Source of the DNA: Alteromonas sp. BL110
GTDB lineage: Bacteria > Pseudomonadota > Gammaproteobacteria > Enterobacterales > Alteromonadaceae
Assembly: GCF_003443615.1 (NCBI RefSeq)
Contig: NZ_CP031967.1
Location: 3,534,001 to 3,598,000, forward strand
Reading direction: 5' to 3'
DNA length: 64,000 nucleotides
Positions within the stretch are counted from its first letter, which is position 1; every line of letters starts with the position of its first letter. The notes beneath the pieces were generated by a model. The model ran no database searches, was not told the DNA's origin, and saw nothing but the letters and a program-made list of their open reading frames with translations. Positions 53,069 to 61,313 of this stretch are shown piece by piece. The position numbers were made by a program, and so were the translations under genes.

Positions 53069-54055
53069 TTACGCGGTACTGCTTAAGCGTTCTTGATTTT
53101 TAACCGGTGAATGGAAAGATGTAAATTCAATCCCTGATGTAGTCGTATTAGGTATAAACGAGTTTTCGTTCGGGTTGCTCGAACCGTCTTCCTGTTCTGG
53201 TAGTTGTATAACTTTCAAACCATTTTCGTGAAAGTTCGGATCGATAAAACCTTTGTCTGCATAGGCTGTTAGCACTTCTGAGCAAGGGTAGAAGCCCCAT
53301 TTAGAGTGAAAGCGCTGGGCATTATGCACAAAGTCTAATAAGTGATTGACAGGGCATTGATAGTTGGGGCGAGTTGGTGCAAATGTACGGGTAGGCAACT
53401 GCTCTAATGAATAGCCTAGCGCTCGGCAATTGGTGAAAAAATCTTCGTCATTTAGTCCGAAACCCGCGTAGCCTTCATCGAAGCCGCCGGTTTTCTGAAA
53501 GTCTGTCTTACGAATAAAAAACACTGTAGAACAAATACTATCGTCACTAAACTTTCCATGATTATTTCCCTGATCTCTTGATGGTATTTCGTTGTTATCT
53601 TCTTTCGGTAACGTTTCATCGTTACTCGCTAGATAACCGATTTGCTTTTCATTTTTTGAAATGTCTGAATACGGCTTGTTGCAGCGTTCGTTAGGTAAAA
53701 AGACGACCGAAGTAAATACTACTGTGTTGTCTTTTAGCGCTAAGAGCCCGTCTCTACAAAGCGTAGGTGCTATTACCGCATCAACATTTAGGTAAACAAG
53801 GTTTTCATGCTTAGCGGCTAGCATTCCCTTATTGCGCGCTTTCGCTATTGGCAGTTCTCCTTGGGTGGTGAATTTGTGCACAATATCGAATTTTTCGCTC
53901 TGAATAAGGGAGAGGTCAGAAGGCGGTGCCATCCATACGATGACAAGTTCATCTGGTGTTGGTGAGCATTGCTCCAACTGCGAAATTAAATTGCAAAGCT
54001 TCTCAGTTCTACTTTTAACAATAGTTACTGCACTTACTGGTGAACGCATACTCAA
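53069..54055 (-). CDS. Glycosyltransferase (GT2/GT27-like)
   Basis: 328 residues, cytosolic, with a GT-A fold. An N-terminal AVTIVKSRTEKLCNLISQLEQ is followed by a DXD-type stretch VYLNVDAVIAPTL and the galactosyl/GalNAc-transferase signature GGFDEGYAGFGLNDEDFFTN. The C-terminal ~50 residues are Asn/Ser-rich and probably disordered (EDGSSNPNENSFIPNTTTSG). It is the first gene of the three-gene block with the heme hydroxylase-like and DUF1989 genes (47 and 24 bp gaps). It could glycosylate a guanidino-derived product or a peptide; the acceptor is unknown. Confidence 0.8.
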   Translation of the reverse strand: MSMRSPVSAVTIVKSRTEKLCNLISQLEQCSPTPDELVIVWMAPPSDLSLIQSEKFDIVHKFTTQGELPIAKARNKGMLAAKHENLVYLNVDAVIAPTLCRDGLLALKDNTVVFTSVVFLPNERCNKPYSDISKNEKQIGYLASNDETLPKEDNNEIPSRDQGNNHGKFSDDSICSTVFFIRKTDFQKTGGFDEGYAGFGLNDEDFFTNCRALGYSLEQLPTRTFAPTRPNYQCPVNHLLDFVHNAQRFHSKWGFYPCSEVLTAYADKGFIDPNFHENGLKVIQLPEQEDGSSNPNENSFIPNTTTSGIEFTSFHSPVKNQERLSSTA

Positions 54056-54304
54056 CCTCCTTTGCTAACCTTTCTAAAGCCTTTGGCTAAAACAGTGCAC
54101 CTTGCACGTTATACTTTCGTATAAAGCAAAGAGTGCTCCATGTTTTTATGTGGTTGAAAATAAAAGTTTTTTATTGTTTTTCGGTGCTATTTTGATAAAG
54201 GTTGCGATCAAAAGCGCGCAAGAGCTGCAAAGAAAGAGAAAAATTTACAAATTAGAAATGTAAGGTGTTTTATCCGCAAAATAGTTCTACTAGATTGGCT
54301 ACTT

Positions 54305-54595
54305 TTACGGCTTCTGAAGGGTCTTGCTTTGAATGTTTTCAAGCTTTGAATTATTAAGGGGATTTAGGTATTCAATGGGTTGATTCCTAACACACATAAG
54401 TGTTTTTTCGAATCGCTGACATGTTCCTTTATACACTTTATTTTTGCCTACCGTGTAGCTACATAGCTCGCCTCTATTCAGTGAATCACAGGCTACAAGT
54501 GGGGCTTTGTGTACATGCCCGCTGTGCGCCAAGCTTAGTGTTGCAAAACAAAACGACAAGCTAAATGCTACTGACCTTTTTATATTAATTATCAC
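54305..54595 (-). CDS. Small secreted Cys-containing protein, related to the protein at 58091
   Basis: 96 residues with a signal peptide (FSLSFCFATLSLAHSGHVHK). Four Cys occur in the mature part: VACDSLNRGELCSYTVG, YKGTCQRFEKTLMCVRNQP. This ACxx...G...C...GTC...L.C pattern recurs, with two Cys fewer, in the protein at 58091-58327 (EACEGKAEGETVSFETPRGE, EGTCTLKDETLVAMP). The two flank a YHYH protein and a two-component pair, so they may respond to the same signal. Function unknown; a His-rich start (HSGHVH) hints at metal contact. Confidence 0.65.
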   Translation of the reverse strand: MIINIKRSVAFSLSFCFATLSLAHSGHVHKAPLVACDSLNRGELCSYTVGKNKVYKGTCQRFEKTLMCVRNQPIEYLNPLNNSKLENIQSKTLQKP

Positions 54596-54621
54596 TATTA
54601 TCTCCCATTTATTTGCCTTGA

Positions 54622-55644
54622 TTAATTGCTATCAACGGTAATACTACCTTGTGCCCCTTTAAAGCACCCAATGAACATGTTTTCTGCGGCGCTCGCTGCG
54701 TGGTAGTGATAGCCACGGTTTTCATCGCTGTGACCTCTGCATTCGTCAAGGTCAAAATCTTCTTCACCTTCGCTATTTAACATGGCGTAAATACCATACC
54801 CATCCAACGCGTAACCTATTATATTAGCGTGACCATCTAGTGAAGATATTATGTCACTGCAGCCTAGCGCCGCGTGATAGTGGTATCCTTCTACTGGATT
54901 AACGTGACCGCCACAGTCATCGAAAGCGGCTATGGTATTAGCGCTTAAAATAGCGTTTAAAGGGGCAGGGCCAGCAATGACTACTCCATTGAGAGTCACC
55001 CCCACATCTGCTGATAGTGAATTTGGGTTCGAAAGCGCAACGGGTTTAACAGGAATAAGTAGTGTCTGGGCAACTCCACCCCCATAATAGTCAATGGAAC
55101 ACTCTACACAGTGGTTTTGATATTCTGGGTCTACATCTGGACGGGCGGCAGCTTCACATGCAATCTGCGAATCAGTAACAAATACTTCTCCTGTTGCTTC
55201 ATCATAGAGCTGCCAGTCACTTCCGTATAAATCAGAAAGACTTAGAATAAAGCTACCGTCAACCTGGTAAAGTTCTCCGCTCCCATCAAACCACACACCA
55301 CCTTGCGTTGCATCGTCGGTAATATTGCGAGGACAGAATGGTCCAATATCGGCGTTAGCTGGTGTACCACTAATTACTATTTTGAAACATTCGGTCTGCG
55401 TGCCATCTGTAAGTGTACAATCGGTGGTAGAAATGCTGTCAGAAAGGCCTGCCGCTAGGAATAAGTCGGGGTCTAAATTTGCCTGTATTGCTTCATTGTC
55501 GATAGTTTCGCTAGAAGGTGTATCGTCAGCTATTGACGTTGAGTTGTCTGCTGAATCATCCCCAGAGCACCCGCTTATACCTATAGTGCAGGCAGCGTAA
55601 AGACATAGGTATACAGGAAATCGCGTATTATCTGACTGAATCAT
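54622..55644 (-). CDS. YHYH-domain lipoprotein
   Basis: 340 residues. The lipobox is CTIGISGCSGD, followed by an acidic Ser/Asp linker. The YHYH signature occurs twice (GYHYHAALGCS at about 255-265 and GYHYHAASAAEN at about 320-331), with DGYGIYAML and ECRGHSDE between. YHYH proteins are secreted proteins of marine bacteria and eukaryotes with no settled role; the paired YHYH motifs suggest a metal site. It is on the minus strand, 26 bp from the small secreted gene downstream and about 100 bp from the response regulator. Confidence 0.85.
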   Translation of the reverse strand: MIQSDNTRFPVYLCLYAACTIGISGCSGDDSADNSTSIADDTPSSETIDNEAIQANLDPDLFLAAGLSDSISTTDCTLTDGTQTECFKIVISGTPANADIGPFCPRNITDDATQGGVWFDGSGELYQVDGSFILSLSDLYGSDWQLYDEATGEVFVTDSQIACEAAARPDVDPEYQNHCVECSIDYYGGGVAQTLLIPVKPVALSNPNSLSADVGVTLNGVVIAGPAPLNAILSANTIAAFDDCGGHVNPVEGYHYHAALGCSDIISSLDGHANIIGYALDGYGIYAMLNSEGEEDFDLDECRGHSDENRGYHYHAASAAENMFIGCFKGAQGSITVDSN

Positions 55645-55741
55645 GTAGCCTCTTCGACATAGCTTCGGTTAATAGCCATCATGATAAGAGAGAAATGTGC
55701 AGATAATCAGCAAGTTCTCCGTATAACAAAAGAAGTTTAAT

Positions 55742-56434
55742 CTAACTCAGCTTATAGCCTATACCGTAAACAGCCTGAAGCGGTGAAGTGTGGTCATCTT
55801 GCATTAGCTTGTGACGCAAATTTTTCATGTGACTATCGATGGTGCGATTACTTACTATACGCCCGTCAACATAGCCCTTGTCCATAAGCTGTTCTCTAGA
55901 AAATACGTGCCCCGGCTTTTCTATAAATGTTTTAAGTAACCTGAATTCAACCGGTGTGAGTTCTATTGTTTCGTTCCTTCGCTCACAGACATAGGTGTCT
56001 AAATCAAGTATTATATCCTTATGCACTAATTTTCTTTGAGATTGTTCTAAAGAGCTATTTTGTGATTGAGTTCGTCTTAAAATCGCCTGCACTCGCGCTA
56101 CGACCTCACGTGGTGAAAACGGTTTGCAAATATAATCATCAGCACCTGCGCCTAATCCAATAAGCCTATCTATTTCATCTATCCGAGCCGTTAGCATCAA
56201 GATAGGCACATTTGAAAATTGCCTAATCTGTTTGCATAACGTGAGCCCATCTATCGCAGGCAACATACGATCTAGAATTATTGCGCTAAAGGTGCTTTCT
56301 TTAATTGAGGAGATTACGTGTTCACCGCTATGCAGTACTTTTGTATTGAAACCCTCTAGAGCAAAAAAATCTACAAGGATTTGGGCAATTTTTTCTTCGT
56401 CTTCAACAATTAAGACAGGATGTTCAGTGGACAT
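55742..56434 (-). CDS. OmpR-family response regulator
   Basis: 230 residues. The receiver domain (about 5-115) has the acidic pair VEDEE, the phospho-acceptor Asp in AIILDRMLPAIDG and the Lys in DDYICKPFSPREV. The C-terminal winged-helix Trans_reg_C (about 135-228) includes ELTPVEFRLLKTFIEKPGHV and RTIDSHMKNLRHKL, ending in GIGYKL. Its start overlaps the kinase stop in TAATG... reversed order: the kinase gene is upstream, with ATG/TAA sharing one base. It resembles BaeR/CpxR-type envelope regulators. Likely targets are the adjacent YHYH and small secreted protein genes (inference). Confidence 0.93.
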   Translation of the reverse strand: MSTEHPVLIVEDEEKIAQILVDFFALEGFNTKVLHSGEHVISSIKESTFSAIILDRMLPAIDGLTLCKQIRQFSNVPILMLTARIDEIDRLIGLGAGADDYICKPFSPREVVARVQAILRRTQSQNSSLEQSQRKLVHKDIILDLDTYVCERRNETIELTPVEFRLLKTFIEKPGHVFSREQLMDKGYVDGRIVSNRTIDSHMKNLRHKLMQDDHTSPLQAVYGIGYKLS

Positions 56435-57873
56435 TAAGTGACATTTCCCTCAATTGGTAGAGCGACTGATATTTTAACGCCTCCAAGGTCGGAACTCGAA
56501 GCGTCTATCGTACCTTTATGCGCATGAATAATGGATTGGCTTATCGATAAACCTAAGCCAGCGCCTTCAGCTCGCCGTTTTCGAGATGAATCTTCTCGAT
56601 AAAGCGGGTCAAACATGTGCTTTTCGTTTCCAATAGATACACCCGGTGCACTGTCCTCTATGTCGATGAGGGCTTTATCTCCTGCATCAACTAATGTTAT
56701 CCGCAGTTGACCTGGCGCATCTGTGTATTCAACACTATTGCTCAAAATATTCGAAAACACCTGGTGTAAGCGTTGGGCATCGGCTGTTACCTTAATATTG
56801 CTAGGAATGTAAGTACTAACGGTAATGCATTTAGACCCAAAAGCTAGATTAAATTGCGCCAAAATATCTTTCAACAAATCGCTGATATCAACCGGTTCGA
56901 AAACGAAGTGCATACCTCCTATATCTGATAAGGACAACTGATATAGGTCATCAACCAAGCGCGTTAAACGGCTGACCTCATCCTGGAATGAAGCGAGCTG
57001 CACTTTATCGAATTGTCTAACACCTGCTTCGACCAATTCCATCTCACCAGCGAGTATTGATAGCGGAGTACGCAATTCGTGAGAAATATCTGCTAGCCAC
57101 TGCTTTTGGGTAGCCTCGTGTACGTTTAGAGCTTCGGCAAGTGCATTGACGTCTTTCATTAGCTCGCCAAATTCATCGTTGGGGGGCTGCTTGAATTTCA
57201 CATCGTACTCGCGCCTTGCTAGCTGTTCGACGGCTTTTACTATCTTTTTAAAGGGCGACAGAAGTTTAGGAACGATGATGACGGCAGTAATTAATGAAAC
57301 TACTAATGCTAATGCGCCTATAGCGATAAACGAAGTGCGCTGTTGTCGCATAAATTCTTGCGCCATTGTAGAACTTGGGGAGGGCGGAAGGTAGCTTTCC
57401 AATGCGCCAATCGTGCGGCCTTCGCTAATAATAGGAACAGATACTTTAATGTCTTGTTTACGCACAGCATCGCTAAGCACGCTACCTGCTATCACATTGT
57501 TTTGTGAGTCAAGTAATGTGGTAGGTGGGCCTATATGTTGTTCTTCACGATCAGGTAGCCGATAGGTATTCCTTTCTGGAGGAGGCTGATTTATACCCAT
57601 AAGCTCTTGGTCTCTGCGCTTTGGGCCGCGGGGCGGGGGACGATTACCTTGGTGAGAAAATGCATAGGGTGATATTCCTTCCCAGCTTAGGTCATTCAGT
57701 TCGTATTCTAACGCAAGCATTTCTCCTAGCTGACTAAGCCGCTCTTTTTCTTGCGCGACAATAAATTTATTAAAGCCTTGTTCAAAGCTCCAACGGGCAG
57801 TCGCAAGCGCAAGCATTAGAGACATGCAAGAAAATGCGAGTAAAATGATAGTAAGTTTATGAGATAACTTCAT
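56434..57873 (-). CDS. Membrane sensor histidine kinase (BaeS/CpxA-like)
   Basis: 479 residues. TM1 (about 8-26) and TM2 (about 173-195) enclose a periplasmic loop unusually rich in Pro and Arg (GNRPPPRGPKRRDQE, NQPPPERNTYRLPDREEQ). A HAMP-like segment (LLSPFKKIVKAVEQLARREY) is followed by HisKA with phospho-acceptor His in LADISHELRTPLSI and HATPase_c (ILSNSVEYTD, AGLGLSIS). The D-box is DIEDSAPGV, and the kinase is expected to be active. The basic/proline-rich loop may detect an acidic polymer or a metal. It is divergent from the small secreted protein gene at 58091. Confidence 0.9.
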   Translation of the reverse strand: MKLSHKLTIILLAFSCMSLMLALATARWSFEQGFNKFIVAQEKERLSQLGEMLALEYELNDLSWEGISPYAFSHQGNRPPPRGPKRRDQELMGINQPPPERNTYRLPDREEQHIGPPTTLLDSQNNVIAGSVLSDAVRKQDIKVSVPIISEGRTIGALESYLPPSPSSTMAQEFMRQQRTSFIAIGALALVVSLITAVIIVPKLLSPFKKIVKAVEQLARREYDVKFKQPPNDEFGELMKDVNALAEALNVHEATQKQWLADISHELRTPLSILAGEMELVEAGVRQFDKVQLASFQDEVSRLTRLVDDLYQLSLSDIGGMHFVFEPVDISDLLKDILAQFNLAFGSKCITVSTYIPSNIKVTADAQRLHQVFSNILSNSVEYTDAPGQLRITLVDAGDKALIDIEDSAPGVSIGNEKHMFDPLYREDSSRKRRAEGAGLGLSISQSIIHAHKGTIDASSSDLGGVKISVALPIEGNVT

Positions 57874-58090
57874 ATTTCGAGTATAGCGATGTACGGCGCA
57901 TCTCTACAATATTGACAACGTGATTAGCATGCAAATCACGGAGTAATACTCATGTTCTGCGCTATTTCTGCACATTTTAACTTTATGATTAGAATTATAG
58001 AGTCGGCGCCATCTACGGTAACTGCAAGTGGCACTAATTACGGTAAATGTTGAAAGTATTATGAATACAAAAGTAAGGAGTAGTAGCAAT

Positions 58091-58327
58091 ATGAATAAGA
58101 CGGCAATTTTAATTGGTCTACTTAGTTTAAGTACCACAGGTTGTTTTGCGAAAGGCGATAGAGAGCACCCAAGACAACCGCCTCCTGAGGCTATAGAAGC
58201 TTGTGAAGGAAAAGCTGAGGGTGAAACAGTGTCCTTTGAAACGCCAAGAGGTGAAACAGTTGAAGGAACGTGCACGCTAAAAGATGAGACGCTTGTTGCA
58301 ATGCCAGAGCGTCGCCCTCAAAGATAA
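58091..58327 (+). CDS. Small secreted lipoprotein-like protein, related to the protein at 54305-54595
   Basis: 78 residues from the ATG at 58091 with AAGGAG nearby upstream; a longer frame adds 21 residues that mask the leader. The lipobox-like LSLSTTGCFAKGD gives a lipoprotein or secreted form. The mature part EACEGKAEGETVSFETPRGE / EGTCTLKDETLVAMPERRP shares the pattern of the protein on the other side of the two-component genes. A reverse-strand frame over the same bases is judged a shadow. It is probably regulated by the divergent sensor kinase pair. Confidence 0.65.
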   Translation: MNKTAILIGLLSLSTTGCFAKGDREHPRQPPPEAIEACEGKAEGETVSFETPRGETVEGTCTLKDETLVAMPERRPQR

Positions 58328-58626
58328 TTTTATACACTTCACATATCGCGGTGTTGTTCGATGTTTGTTATGTCGATTTTCACCGCGTATTTAGCACGTA
58401 ATAGCTTTGCCCCCGATACAAATTTTGATATGCTTAACTGGTAGGTTAAACATTAAATTTCAATAGTTTGCATATTCCTACAAATATTACTTAACACGTT
58501 TCCCTTCGAGTGAAATTGGTCCCTTTAAATTGGTGTTTACTCATTCAAAGTGTAGGTAAATCTTCAGCCTTACTTGTAACGTATTAATTTCTGTATTTCG
58601 TATTTTTTCTTTGGTGGACAAAGGCT

Positions 58627-59175
58627 GTGGAATCACAATCGTCTGTAATTATTCGAAACTATGACAAGCAATCTTTAAAAACGGTTGATGTTATAACAGG
58701 TATCTCACCGAATGCTATGCGTAGAGTTTTTGGTGGCTGGATATTTTTCGCGGCTGTTGTCGGGGTTATCGTCAGCGTGGCCCCTGATTTAAGCGCGCAG
58801 TTTATTGGTTTAACGCTCTTTGTGCTAGTTGCTTTTACACTTATTATGTTCGGGCAAAGTAGAATCACGGAGGGCTGGCCTGCTATAATTTGCGACGATG
58901 ACTATATCGGCGTAATACGCGACCCTGCAAAACGAGAGTATATTTGTGTACGTTCTGCTTTAGTTAAAGACGCTAAGCCTACGCTAATAAAACCCAATAA
59001 AAAAGCCATTGAGATAGTGCTGGATAGCGAGAAACTTCTTGAAAAGGACCATGGGGTACTTAATCAAGCTGTATGGCCTAGAGAGCACAGCTTGATTGGC
59101 TTAGCACATTTCAAAAAGCGTGAAGAGGCTTGCGACAGCCTCATGTGGTGTGTAAAGCATCGTGGTGCTCGTTGA
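58627..59175 (+). CDS. Hypothetical two-TM membrane protein
   Basis: 182 residues, GTG start preceded by AAAGG. Two adjacent TM helices (about 37-57 FGGWIFFAAVVGVIVSVAPD and 60-80 QFIGLTLFVLVAFTLIMFGQ) are followed by a soluble ~100-residue C-terminal part (WPAIICDDDYIGVIRDPAKR...). I do not recognise the family. It converges with the EEP-family gene, 16 bp between stops. Confidence 0.6.
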   Translation: MESQSSVIIRNYDKQSLKTVDVITGISPNAMRRVFGGWIFFAAVVGVIVSVAPDLSAQFIGLTLFVLVAFTLIMFGQSRITEGWPAIICDDDYIGVIRDPAKREYICVRSALVKDAKPTLIKPNKKAIEIVLDSEKLLEKDHGVLNQAVWPREHSLIGLAHFKKREEACDSLMWCVKHRGAR

Positions 59176-59191
59176 GCATCTTTAAAGTACG

Positions 59192-60175
59192 CTAATTCTT
59201 GTCAGTAATTAACGCAAGTTCTGTGTAAAGAGGGTAGTGATCAGAGCCTACACCCTCTAATTTCTCAATGTTTACCAACCCAAAGTGTTCAGAGTGGAAA
59301 ACGTGGTCCAGTGGCCACTTCACTAATGGGTACTTTGCATGGAAAGTATTGAAAAATCCTCGACCTTCTCTAGGATCTAACAGTCCGCTTATTTTCTTAA
59401 ATTTTCTGGTAGTAGGTGACCATGCAACGTCATTCAAATCGCCAGCGACAATTATAGGTCCTTCTGTTTTGGCAATTTCTTCCCCGACTACGGTTAGCTC
59501 GATATCCCTAGGCTTAGCATAGGTATTTTCCGTTGGGCTTGGCGGTTTTGGATGAAGAAAATAAAGCAGTATATCTTTACCATAGAGGTTGATTTTTACC
59601 CTCATAGATGGCACATCGTCTTCAATCATAAAACGTAGTGTAGCCTCTTTAAATGGAATTTTACTGTACAGGTGCATACCGTAAAGATTCTCTAGGGGGC
59701 AAAATTTACGATAAGGATATTCTGACTCGATTTCGCTTATGCCTTTCTGCCACTTTTCGTTAGATTCAAGGGTGACCAGAAAATCGGGATGTTTATTGCG
59801 CACATGCTCAATGAGTTTGCGAAAATCATTGTTTGGCATATATACATTGCTAGAAAGCACACTTAGCTTTTGGCTTGAATCATCACTGCCTAGGCGTTGC
59901 ACTTCACGCTTGTAAAGGGGAGTGTAGGGGATTATCCAGACAACTTGGTAAATTAAGCTAACAACTAGGCCCGCTATTTCGATTAGCGAAAGGCTATTTA
60001 TTGGGGCGTAGTACGTTACTTTAAATGCGTGCCCAATAAGTAATAGGGAGATAATTGCAGCTATTTGAAGCCTTGGAAACTCCCACACTCTTACCAACCA
60101 GTGGGAAGAGGGGAGAAGTGGAGCCCAGCTTACGGCGATAAATAAAACCGAAGCAGCAGTGAGCGCAGTATCCAT
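59192..60175 (-). CDS. Membrane-anchored endonuclease/exonuclease/phosphatase-family protein
   Basis: 327 residues from the ATG at 60173-60175, with AAGGA ten bases upstream; a TTG ten codons earlier is possible. Three N-terminal TM helices (about 3-25, 35-55, 62-88) are followed by a EEP catalytic domain (about 105-320): LSVLSSNVYMPN, VTLESNEKWQKG (catalytic Glu), IVAGDLNDVAWSP and GSDHYPLYTELAL (Asp/His). This TM3-EEP layout is common in proteobacteria as the YafD-like group. Substrate (phosphodiester in lipid or nucleic acid) is unknown. Confidence 0.85.
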   Translation of the reverse strand: MDTALTAASVLFIAVSWAPLLPSSHWLVRVWEFPRLQIAAIISLLLIGHAFKVTYYAPINSLSLIEIAGLVVSLIYQVVWIIPYTPLYKREVQRLGSDDSSQKLSVLSSNVYMPNNDFRKLIEHVRNKHPDFLVTLESNEKWQKGISEIESEYPYRKFCPLENLYGMHLYSKIPFKEATLRFMIEDDVPSMRVKINLYGKDILLYFLHPKPPSPTENTYAKPRDIELTVVGEEIAKTEGPIIVAGDLNDVAWSPTTRKFKKISGLLDPREGRGFFNTFHAKYPLVKWPLDHVFHSEHFGLVNIEKLEGVGSDHYPLYTELALITDKN

Positions 60176-60621
60176 GTCTAGAAGGTCCTTGAATAAAACT
60201 GACAAAACACATCTTACCTAAACCAAAAAGTTAGTTGGCTTTGTAAAGGTTATGTGGATGATGATAAAACAATAGTTATAATTACGGCGGTTTCCTAAAA
60301 TAAGTTTAACCTTACCTTTCTATTGAGCGTCAGTATCTGTGCATAGTTCTATGTATCTTTTTAATGTTAATTCCACCATGTTGTTTCCACTGTGTTATTT
60401 CCATAGGAACATTAAGTGGCAACTTATAAATAGCGTAATTTCCAAGGGGCATACACAATTTGCTTGTGTTAAGTAAAAAATTCTCGAAATCAGGCAAAGT
60501 TTGCAAACTTCAGAAGACCGATATAATCGAAGTCAATAATTAATCCATATAAAACAATAGGATATTAGGTTGGCAAGGTTTTAGCACCTGAAGTTGTGAG
60601 TTTCGACAAAGGAGAAATGTT
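60176..60621. other. Intergenic region upstream of the BON-domain gene
   Basis: About 445 bp, AT-rich. I see no ORF, RNA or strong dyad. A GGAGAA Shine-Dalgarno sits before the BON gene. Confidence 0.5.
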
Positions 60622-61221
60622 ATGAAACGTTCAATTATTTCTATGATTGTTGCTACAACATTAACTACAGCTGCTTATGCTGGTGATATGGACACAGACA
60701 ATAAGTGGGAAAAAGGTGCTAAGGACGCATGGATTGACGGTAAAGCAGAAGCTACGCTGTTGTTCAATGGCAATCTAGATTCATTCGACATTAACACCGA
60801 TGTGAAAGATGGCAATGTCGTTCTTACAGGTAAGGTTGAAAATTCTGTCGATAAAAAATTAGCTGAAGAGTTGGTAACTAACATCGACGGTGTTACTTCG
60901 GTAGACAACAAGCTTACTGTTGTTGCTGATAACGATATGCACAAAGAGATGTCTGACGATATGGAAGACACTGTAGATGAGGGCACAAGTGAATTGACTG
61001 ACGCAAAAATTGCAACGGTAATTAAAACTCGTCTACTCATGGACACTGATATTTCAGGATTTGACATTGATGTTGACGTAGAAAACGGTGTGGTAACACT
61101 GACTGGCGAAGTTGATTCTGACGCTGAGCGTGACCTAGCAGTAGAAATTGCTAAAAATGCTTCTGATGTCAAAGACGTAGAGAGTGACCTACGTGTTGTT
61201 ACTGAAACTGCAATGAACTAA
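60622..61221 (+). CDS. Periplasmic BON-domain protein (OsmY-like)
   Basis: 199 residues with a signal peptide (IISMIVATTLTTAAYAGDMD). Two BON domains (about 45-110 and 130-195), each with the pattern INTDVKDGNVVLTGKVENSV / IDVDVENGVVTLTGEVDSDA and a final D/A-V-x-V-x-x-x-L strand. OsmY-type proteins bind phospholipid and act as periplasmic chaperones under osmotic stress. Separated domains are joined by an acidic linker (DNDMHKEMSDDMEDTVDEGT). Monocistronic, with a clear terminator. Confidence 0.9.
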   Translation: MKRSIISMIVATTLTTAAYAGDMDTDNKWEKGAKDAWIDGKAEATLLFNGNLDSFDINTDVKDGNVVLTGKVENSVDKKLAEELVTNIDGVTSVDNKLTVVADNDMHKEMSDDMEDTVDEGTSELTDAKIATVIKTRLLMDTDISGFDIDVDVENGVVTLTGEVDSDAERDLAVEIAKNASDVKDVESDLRVVTETAMN

Positions 61222-61242
61222 AGTTTCTGTATCCGACATTAC

Positions 61243-61268
61243 AAAAAAGGGGCATGCGCCCCTTTTTT
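61243..61268 (+). terminator. Rho-independent terminator after the BON gene
   Basis: GGGGC, 4-nt loop, GCCCC with flanking AAAAAA / TTTTTT. It can also serve the converging alginate lyase gene. Confidence 0.9.
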
Positions 61269-61313
61269 CTTGCCTAACGTAAATTAGGTATACCGGTCAG
61301 CACATCGACTTAA

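Noticed and set aside
57904..58275. Minus-strand frame of 123 codons over the small secreted protein gene
   Set aside because: The plus-strand gene at 58091 has a Shine-Dalgarno, a lipoprotein leader and a relative at 54305; the minus frame has none of these.
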